From: Larix sibirica
Taxonomy: Eukaryota > Streptophyta > Pinopsida > Pinales > Pinaceae
DNA length: 15,018 nucleotides
Reading direction: 5' to 3'
Assembly: GCA_004151065.3 (NCBI GenBank)
Contig: NWUY0300076818.1
Span: forward strand, 1 to 15,018
The notes beneath the pieces are model-generated. The model did not search any database and was not told where the DNA came from. It was given only the letters and a program-made list of their open reading frames with translations. Both the position numbers and the translations under genes were made by a program. Numbering within the stretch: the stretch's first letter is position 1; the number at the start of each line of letters is the position of its first letter. Positions 9,093 to 15,018 of this stretch are shown piece by piece.

Positions 9093-9635
9093 ATATCAAG
9101 GGGCTAGCGCGGATTCTATGCCGTCGAGTAATTTAAAAAAGGCGCATGTGAAACTATGCAAGAAGGAAGAGAACCTCGAAAATGGAAGGATTTTAAATGG
9201 GAGCCATCCCAGTACCCTTTTCGAAGGAAAGGCAGTGAGGACGAAAGGAGGGTCCTCAACAAGCAGCAACGGGAACCACCACAAAGTTCTCGAATACGTA
9301 AACTCCATTCCGGAACCGTTCCGTGAGAAGGCGAATGAAGATAGAAAGACTAGCCAAGAAAACCAGTCCTCGGGGAATCGCGTTACAGAACGAGGAGATC
9401 TTCTCTTACAATGGGGCCAAAACAAGAGGTCTCGTGGTTATAGAGCGGAATACAGAAGCGTGGTTGAAGAATCTTCTATTCAAACTAAAAAAATTATTCG
9501 GATCGATAGGCGGAATGGGAGGCATGACCAGCAGACTTTATCTACTCAGGCCCAATTAGCAGTTCACTCAAGAAGCACATCATTAAGACCTTGCACTCCT
9601 GTCCGTGATCCTTACATACCCTGTTTAAACAACAG
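9093..9635 (+). CDS. DUF1639 gene, large N-terminal exon
   Basis: The acceptor is a T-rich tract ending CTGTGCAG at 9085-9092. The first 25 bases before the ATG at 9118 are open in frame, so they may be 5' UTR or coding. The exon encodes the polar N-terminal half with the LLLQWGQNKRSR box and ends AACAG/GTTTGC in phase 2, splitting Arg173. A competing downstream acceptor at 9709 would bring TAA in frame after three codons, so the acceptor at 9745 is preferred. Confidence 0.85.
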
Positions 9636-10856
9636 GTTTGCGGTTTGACTTTATCTAGGATCCTTTATTTTCTTGCAAATATCTTTCAAATCTCTATGTT
9701 TACAAGCAGGTTTGTGTAATTGACCTTGGGTTTGGTGACTTTCAGAAATTTGGAAGATCCGTCTGCTTCAGGAAATGGTGCAAATCTCAGAAACAAGGGC
9801 CTTTCAAGCGAGGGCCGTATCTTCCACAAGAAAGCAGATGGGCCTTCGCCAAAATCTCCCGAGAAAGCAGATAAAGCTGATACCGTCCCTCTACAAACCA
9901 ACCGTGGGTTGGGTGACGGCGTGGCTCTCGAGCCTACACCCTCTGAAACGGATGCCTTTGCTCATGTGGAAAAGTTGAACCTGGATATGTTTGAATGGCC
10001 TAAAATATATGTCTCATTGTCACGGAAAGAGAAGGAGGATGATTTTTTGGCGATAAAGGGCAGCAAGCTTCCACAGAGACCTAAAAAGCGAGCAAAGAAT
10101 GTTGACAAAACCTTGCAGGTAATGGAAACAATTTTCTGATTTACTACATTGTTTCAACTTTCATCTACCTTCTGTCCCATTCTTCCTTGTCAAATGTGGG
10201 TTTTGAGGTTGAACAAGAGAAAGAGCTGAGGTAAACTAAGATGTCTTCACAATGCAAGGAAAAGTTACATATCATGCTCTCATAATTTTCTCTGAATGGA
10301 GATCAGGATAAATGTTGAATTCTGTCATCCTTGCACTTGTTTGTGTGAGAATTGTAGATAAAAAAGGGACGACCTGTATCACTGTATTGCAAAATTGATT
10401 TTCCCTTGTTTAGGTGTCTGGCTGTCTTCTCGTTCTTGCGTATTTATTGTGAAGTTGTGGACCTGTGTCTGAGAATAACCAAAAAGGGTGTGATTTATAC
10501 CTAATGTGTTTATCCTTTGTTGGGCAGTATTGCTTTCCTGGGAATTGGTTGTCTGATCTTACCAGAGCTCGGTATGAGGTTAGAGAAAAGAAATGCATAA
10601 AGAAGGTATATTCTCTTCAAGCAGTGTTTCTTGTCAACTGGGTGGCATTGCTATGTTTTGTTCATTGTTTAGTAATCTTGTTTAATGTCTGTTGCTATGT
10701 TTTGTCATTATTTAGTAATCCTGGTTAATTTCCTGCCTTAGAATTCTGCTTAAATGAATAGATAGAATTTGTTCCAATAAACAAAACCATCTTTTGTTGT
10801 TGCAGAAACCAAGGGGTCTAAAGGCCATGGAAATCTTAGATAGTGATTCAGAGTGA
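9118..10856 (+). CDS. DUF1639-family protein (spliced, four certain exons)
   Basis: Exons: 9118-9635 (from an acceptor at 9092), 9746-10118, 10528-10605, 10806-10856. All introns are GT-AG (110, 409 and 200 bp) and the phases join cleanly into 339 codons plus TGA. The plant-specific DUF1639 core fills residues 257-339: WPKIYVSLSRKEKEDDFL, then KLPQRPKKRAKNV, YCFPGNWLSDLTRARYEVRE, and the acidic end DSDSE. An upstream conserved box, LLLQWGQNKRSR (about 95-106), is also typical of the family. The rest is polar, low-complexity and probably disordered; Lys/Arg-rich patches could serve as nuclear-localisation signals. Molecular function of the family is unknown to me. No stop or frameshift breaks the exons and the C-terminal block is highly conserved, so the gene looks functional. 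The ATG at 9118 is conservative; an upstream exon may extend it. Confidence 0.93.
9746..10118 (+). CDS. DUF1639 gene, second certain exon
   Basis: Begins after GTGACTTTCAG and ends TTGCAG/GTAATG in phase 0. It carries a Ser/Pro/Lys/Asp-rich linker and the first half of the DUF1639 core, from WPKIYVSLSRKEKE to NVDKTLQ. The Lys/Arg cluster PQRPKKRAK near residues 282-290 is a plausible basic nuclear-localisation or nucleic-acid-binding patch (inference). Confidence 0.92.
10528..10605 (+). CDS. DUF1639 gene, 26-codon internal exon
   Basis: Exactly 78 bases in phase 0, bounded by TTGGGCAG and AAGAAG/GTATAT. It encodes YCFPGNWLSDLTRARYEVRE and KKCIKK, the most conserved part of the family core. 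Skipping it would keep the frame but delete this block. Confidence 0.92.
10806..10856 (+). CDS. DUF1639 gene, last coding exon
   Basis: Begins after a T-rich tract ending TTGCAG at 10805 and encodes KPRGLKAMEILDSDSE followed by TGA. The acidic, Ser-containing tail is a family hallmark and confirms this as the natural C terminus. Confidence 0.9.
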   Translation, partial: KPRGLKAMEILDSDSE

Positions 10857-11310
10857 ATTGTACGCTGCTTGGGATGCATTGCTCAAGGATTCAGACGGGT
10901 TTGCTGTTTGGCATGAGTTCAATGATTCAATTCCCTGACGATATTTTCCATAAACTGGTTGCCTATGCCCTTAAATTGAGCCCTCCGTAATTAAGGTGGG
11001 TTGATTGTAAATTCTTGAGAAAGAGGTCTGCTGCAAGTCTACTCTGCATGTAGGTCCATGAAAAGATTATAGTTGCTTTTCTTTTTCCCTCCCCTATTTT
11101 CAGGGAAGGATCTCAATTCGGGGTTCCAAACACATGTATAGGTTTCAAGTTTTGCAATTAGAAAGATACAAAAATGATGTGCTACGCAGGCAGGCTCTGA
11201 CCTTTCTGCCCCAGTTTTTAAAGGCAGGTCTGCAGAATCCAGTATTTCCCTACAGGGAATCGGAACATCTTCTTGTATTTATTTCTAGAATTGTAGAGTT
11301 TCTGAATAAA
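10857..11310 (+). other. Probable 3' UTR of the DUF1639 gene, with a possible intron
   Basis: Downstream of the TGA, AAG/GTGGGT at 10996 and a strong T/C-rich tract ending TATTTTCAG at 11103 define a possible 108-bp intron, close in size to the 110-bp intron of the same gene. AATAAA at 11305-11310 is the first good poly(A) signal after it. The end of the transcript cannot be fixed from sequence alone. Confidence 0.35.
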
Positions 11311-11526
11311 ATTCATTCTTCTGCACATTTTGGAGTGATTATTTTGTTGGCCATATTGGTCTTATCTAATGGGAAGATAATTCATAATATTTTGTGTGAC
11401 CTATATGGTTGGATCATAAACTGCCGTTGCACTCCACTTATTTGTACAGTTTGTATGTCTAATCTCTGTAGTGATACATTCCAAATGAGTAGTCCTCACA
11501 AACTGCAGAGCCAGCATGGGATTTAG
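11134..11526 (+). other. Unassigned 130-codon open frame, doubtful
   Basis: ATG at 11134 opens 130 codons to a TAG at 11524; the frame is also open upstream to the splice-like site at 11103. The first third is Arg/Leu/Phe-rich; the middle has a hydrophobic stretch (FGVIILLAILVL); several Cys follow (CRCTPLICTVC). It matches no family I know and lies where the 3' UTR of the DUF1639 gene is expected, so it may be a chance ORF. Confidence 0.15.
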
Positions 11527-12235
11527 ACTTTTGTTGGTGGATGGTTGCTTGAAATTACTGTATTAGAAATTAGAATACCTGATTTAGCTTCTTTTCATTT
11601 CCTGGATCTTGACAAGCGGGGCATACACTCTTTGTTGGAATATTTAATGTTGATGGCAATGGATTCAATAATTTTTTAGAGAAGATTCAAGTTGGGATAA
11701 GGTTATTTACATCTCGCAGTTTGTGTAAATGCTTAGCTGGTATTATCTGATATGTGTCATGAGAAGAGTTCCTTTACAAGGTAAAAGATAGATGCCTGAT
11801 CAGTCTGAGAGAGGTGGGGTGCTTTACAATGGGGGCTGGGGAGATCTTGGTGCCTGTCTTTGTGAGATTAGCATAGAAAGTTGATTATATATATAGTAGT
11901 ATAGATATTTTTTAACCCCAGATGTGTTGAGCTCTGAGATTTTTCGATCCTCTTGGTGCTTAATAGATCTGAGATTAAGATGTTTCTCTGCTAGTTAGGA
12001 GTTAGTGACTTGTGCTACAGGGCTGATTATTTGAGAACATGCTTTAAATCATGTTTGACATTTGTGTTTGCAAATGCAGCCATTTTAGTGTTAGCAGAAA
12101 ATTGATAGTCAGATCAGATTAACTGTTTATCCGTTATTTCAGAATAGTTCAGAGCTAATTATTTTGGTATCTGTTTTAACTTTTCATACGCCCCTCCCTT
12201 CAATTTAGTGCATTCTTTTCTTGTGAGTTGCAGGC
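11527..12235. other. Intergenic or 3'-UTR intron, nothing coding
   Basis: AT-rich, no coding sequence supported. AAG/GTAAAA at 11781 is a possible donor and TTGTGAGTTGCAG ending at 12233 a good acceptor, so this could be intron of an extended transcript. An AT-rich run lies near 11886-11905. Confidence 0.3.
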
Positions 12236-12509
12236 TTCATCAAGCATTAGCTGTGGACAGTGGAGAAACTTATTCTCTGTAAATTTGAAGTGTGCGTTTG
12301 AGCTCTACCGTGTGCCATTGACCTAAATACTGGATTTTGAAGGTCAGCTTTGAAATTCAGTGAATTGTTCATCAAGCATTATAGCTGTGGACAGTAGAGA
12401 AACTTATTCTCTGTAAATTTGAGGAGTGCGTTTGAGCTCTACCGTGTGCCATTGACCTAAATACTGGATTTTGAAGGTCAGCTTTGAAATTCACTGATTC
12501 AGTGAATTG
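12236..12509. repeat. Tandem duplication, 132-bp and 142-bp copies
   Basis: Copy 1 (12236-12367) and copy 2 (12368-12509) both start TTCATCAAGCATT and end AGTGAATTG. By eye they differ at only about three substitutions, a 2-bp indel (AT near 12381) and an 8-bp insertion in copy 2 (near 12493-12500). Near-identity shows a recent duplication. There is no long ORF. Copy 1 begins two bases after a splice-acceptor-like CAG (12231-12233). Confidence 0.95.
12488..12508. repeat. 21-bp near-perfect palindrome in duplication copy 2
   Basis: Arms AATTCACTGA (12488-12497) and TCAGTGAATT (12499-12508) are exact reverse complements around one T. Copy 1 has only the 13-bp version (AATTCA-G-TGAATT, 12354-12366). 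The 8-bp insertion in copy 2 lengthens the arms from 6 to 10 bp. Confidence 0.9.
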
Positions 12510-12544
12510 TTGATTTTCTTATTCCTCCAAGCTACCGCTAAGAT

Positions 12545-12551
12545 TATAAAA
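12545..12551 (+). promoter_or_regulatory. TATA box candidate
   Basis: TATAAAA followed by GC-richer AGCCCTCGGCAG and then a CACTCATCT stretch about 25-35 bp downstream, which fits a plant TSS. No convincing gene follows, apart from the doubtful exon at 12760-12922. Confidence 0.3.
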
Positions 12552-12759
12552 GCCCTCGGCAGCACTCATCTAATTCAAACATGTTCCTAGAGTTGTTTTA
12601 TGCGAAGTGCAAACAAATATCTAGATTTGTATAACGCAAAATCAGGATTATAGATCAAGTGAGGTTCCGTAGGGTTTACGATGTCAATATCACTTTTAGA
12701 AGTTGCATCAATTCCACAGTGATCACCACGGCAATAATTTGAGTTGTGGATTACATTAG

Positions 12760-12922
12760 GCAGCAAGTGAAGTGGGCCTCATTATCATCATTTTACAACT
12801 TGTCCAAAAGGCGAATTCGGGAACATAACATGAATTGGTCCCGTTGTCCTGGGCAAAACAGTTTTGTGGACTTTTCAAAGCTTTCGTGGGCACCTCTGAA
12901 GTCTGAATCGAGTCCAGTAATG
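12760..12922 (+). other. Possible exon or exon relic
   Basis: Bounded by ACATTAG (12759) and a strong donor ATG/GTGAGT (12923). It is GC-richer than its surroundings and open in one frame (12746-12967), which reads as a basic, Ser/Trp-containing sequence with no domain I recognise. That frame has no ATG at its start. It could be one exon of a gene with other parts lost, an exon of an extended transcript, or chance. Confidence 0.2.
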
Positions 12923-12969
12923 GTGAGTAGCCTGGATTTGAATATACAACCCCGCAACAAACCTTAGGG

Positions 12970-14280
12970 GTACATCAGAATACAGCTTGCAAGGGGCGTT
13001 GAGAATTTTTAAGAGTTTCATTTTCATTCCCTTTCTTTATGTAACATGTTGACGTGCCTTTCTCTCAGGTCATTTCTTATTTGTTTTCCCGAGATGCTTG
13101 CGTACATGATCTTTTATGTTCGCCAATTTAATCAATTTATTAATATACAAGTTCATATATTTTGATCCCTACCAAAATTGATTGTAAATATGAAATCCAT
13201 GAAGTCACACATCGAGACCTCCACTATCTGTGGTCAACAACATTTGCAATAACATGTCTTTCATGAGAGAACAAATTCTCTCCCACCAGTATTTTGCGAG
13301 AACCTCAGAATATGCAATATTGGAATGCCATGCTATTGGCATGATTTTTTGCATCTTTCTGAATCCAAGAATGTAATATGTTTCCAATTTTAAAAGTCTT
13401 TTGGAAGGATGTCATTATTATTATATACATGTTTGAGCTTTATGCTTATAGGAAATACGCACCTTGTATTTTCTTTTAGGCAAGTTGCTATGTTACGATA
13501 AGCAAGTTGCTACATGTTATGAATGGGCGTTGCTTGCTGTCAAAATCGCCCAAACCTTTTGACCTCGTTCATTTATCTGCCCACAAAATCCTATTCATTG
13601 TATTGCTGAAATTTAATAATCATATATTTTAAAATACATATTTTCTGTTTAATAAGATGTCGTTATCTTGTCCATTGGTTGTAGCTTGGGTGGTTGGGAG
13701 GAATGATTGTTGCCCTTCCCACTCAATTTCAAATCTTGTAAGTGACATGTTGCTCTTGTTAAGTTTATATTGTATATTCTATTTATGGCCATACCTTGAT
13801 TCTCTACTTAGAATAGCAGGTATTAACATCTTCCTAATGGATTAGCCCTCTAACAAACAGTGAATCACCATTTAAAAAAAAAGATATTTTAAGTGATTAA
13901 ACAGACAGACTTACCCAGATTTGAACCTGATTTGAACTTGCTGTTGCTTACATCGTTGATGCCAAAACGAACGACGGTGAAGTAGTTGTCTAATGAAGAT
14001 AAGAGAAGAGGGCTAATCTTGTTTGATAGTAAGCTCTGTGATACAATAGAGGTTGAGCAGAGAAGTTCATCGTTTCACACCCGTGTTTCGAATGCAACCA
14101 AACAATAAAGTTGTGCAAGGGGTGTGCTTCGCGATTAACGACATTATGAAAAACACGTGCTACTATCTTTCAACAATGTTGCTCCCATTTGTCACCTTAT
14201 GGTTATAAGCGGCTTATATTAACTTGTGAAAGGGGGAGTCTGCAATGTTAGTTGAATGGTCTAGTGGAGGTGTTTGCCAT
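12970..14280. other. Intergenic, no gene seen
   Basis: AT-rich DNA without supported coding sequence. It contains a small direct duplication (13480-13519), a nine-A run (13874-13882) and a minus-strand B-box-like motif (13917-13927). A 62-codon ORF at 13657-13845 has no recognisable domain. Confidence 0.4.
13480..13519. repeat. Short direct duplication of GCAAGTTGCTA
   Basis: GCAAGTTGCTATGTTA (13480-13495) recurs as GCAAGTTGCTACATGTTA (13502-13519), period 22 bp. Confidence 0.7.
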
Positions 14281-14727
14281 TAGGCGAACTTATTTTGAAT
14301 CTTCTGCTTCAAGGTATGGTATGGTACTGAAGAATTTTATTGTTGGGCTCTTTGATGTTAATGAGGAATTAAACAACATATTGTATACATCATTGAAAAC
14401 TTTTCAAAAATTAATAAAATATTTATAGGTGAATTTATTTTGAATTTTTTATTTGATGGTAATGGATAATTTTATTATTATCATTTTGATGGTGATAGCA
14501 ATGGAAATAGAAAATTATATAACCATTACTTTGATGGTAATGAAAAATTATATTATTATTTTGCGTCCTCTTATGGAAATCTTTGAAAAAATAATAAAAT
14601 TCCCATAGGTTAATTGATTTTGAATCTTTTACATCACTTTGATGGCAATGAAGAATTATATTACTAAGTTGCATCAATGTCTCATAAAAACATTTGAAAA
14701 AATAATAAATTTCCCATTAAATATTCC
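14281..14727. repeat. Degenerate tandem repeat, about 145-180-bp units
   Basis: Unit starts of the form TAGG(c/t)(g/t)AA(c/t)T(t/g)ATTTTGAAT lie at 14281, 14426 and 14606. Each is followed by a TTTGATGG(t/c)AATG(a/g) block (near 14350, 14451, 14529 and 14636) and a (T)TGAAAA-AATAATAAA block (about 14395, 14583, 14693). Periods are 145 and 180 bp, the longer unit having an extra internal GATGG block near 14484. Copies are strongly diverged. The 80-codon minus-strand ORF here is a by-product of the repeat. Confidence 0.65.
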
Positions 14728-14733
14728 AAAATC

Positions 14734-14825
14734 CATGATACATGCTTGTAAATACTTAAAAATAACCAAAATGTCAAAAGATACCCTTAAATGACATGAT
14801 ACATGTTTGACATTATACATGTTTG
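14734..14825. repeat. Three copies of a (GA)TACATG(c/t)TTG motif
   Basis: CATGATACATGCTTG (14734-14748), CATGATACATGTTTG (14795-14809) and TACATGTTTG (14816-14825). The second contains the inverted repeat ACATG-ATA-CATGT. Probably a decayed local duplication. Confidence 0.5.
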
Positions 14826-15018
14826 TTAAGTCACCAGAGATTGTGTATTATGGTTTAACAATTATTTATTTATTTAAGATAAGTTCCTTACGGTGAAGGA
14901 AGAGTTTCTATAACATTTAAGAATTTTAAATTTGGAAAGAATCTCTTTTTATAAAATAAATAATTTTATATGATCTTCTCATTTCACACAATTAAACAAG
15001 TAAATCTAATCATAACAA
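14826..15018. other. AT-rich DNA, nothing recognised
   Basis: Short AT-rich end of the window without ORF, repeat or RNA gene that I can support. Confidence 0.5.

Noticed and set aside
9052-9117. Hydrophobic, signal-peptide-like N terminus upstream of the DUF1639 ATG
   Set aside because: It is the translated polypyrimidine tract of an intron, begins at a TTG rather than an ATG, and ends at the splice acceptor TGTGCAG (9092).
9096-9425. 109-codon minus-strand ORF and overlapping ORFs at 9323-9559 and 9775-9978
   Set aside because: Shadows of the DUF1639 exons in other frames; no domain and no splice support.
9701-9745. Alternative acceptor at 9709 for the DUF1639 exon
   Set aside because: Using it brings TAA in frame after three codons; the acceptor at 9745 keeps the frame open.
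10465-10728. 87-codon ORF over the short exon
   Set aside because: It reads through intron, exon and intron; only 10528-10605 is real coding sequence.
14435-14677. 80-codon minus-strand ORF rich in His, Asn and Gln
   Set aside because: It is produced by the AT-rich tandem repeat read in a frame lacking stops.

Overview
The window looks like nuclear DNA of a land plant, most likely a large, repeat-rich genome such as a gymnosperm. This rests on one intact plant-type gene with GT-AG introns, from the plant-specific DUF1639 family, set in AT-rich DNA full of decayed coding sequence and LTR-retroelement debris. The species cannot be named from the sequence. No bacterial gene organisation, CRISPR array or rRNA gene was seen.

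Layout. (1) 1-3041: the 3' end of a dead LTR retroelement on the + strand. A long relic reading frame (about 2-1145 in frame 2, then 1149-2200 in frame 3) is broken almost only by TAG and TAA. It runs into a short polypurine tract and a probable 3' LTR that starts TGTTGG, with a TATA box at 2411. (2) 3042-6900: AT-rich intergenic DNA with a second, unassigned coding relic (about 3062-4220), recurring short motifs (3362-3591 and 4660-5480), a perfect small inverted repeat (5555) and a TATA-like site (5869) that may belong to another LTR. (3) 7419-7748: a short ORF with a good start context and a textbook signal-peptide-like N terminus, stopped by one TGA in an otherwise open frame. (4) 8300-10856: the one confident gene, a DUF1639-family protein of 339 aa from the ATG at 9118, or 372 aa if a proposed upstream exon (8300-8373) is used. 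Its 3' UTR may hold an intron (10996-11103). (5) 10857-15018: mostly non-coding. It has an unassigned ORF (11134-11526), a 132/142-bp tandem duplication whose second copy gained a palindrome-extending 8-bp insertion (12236-12509), a possible promoter and exon (12545-12922), and a degenerate tandem repeat (14281-14727).

No clear new multi-gene system is present. The most interesting signals are the strong TAG bias of the relic's stop codons, which fits CHG-methylation-driven C-to-T decay; the coding relic abutting an LTR with no pol in sight; the signal-peptide ORF upstream of the DUF1639 gene; and the possible 3'-UTR intron. All positions and counts were made by hand from the sequence.
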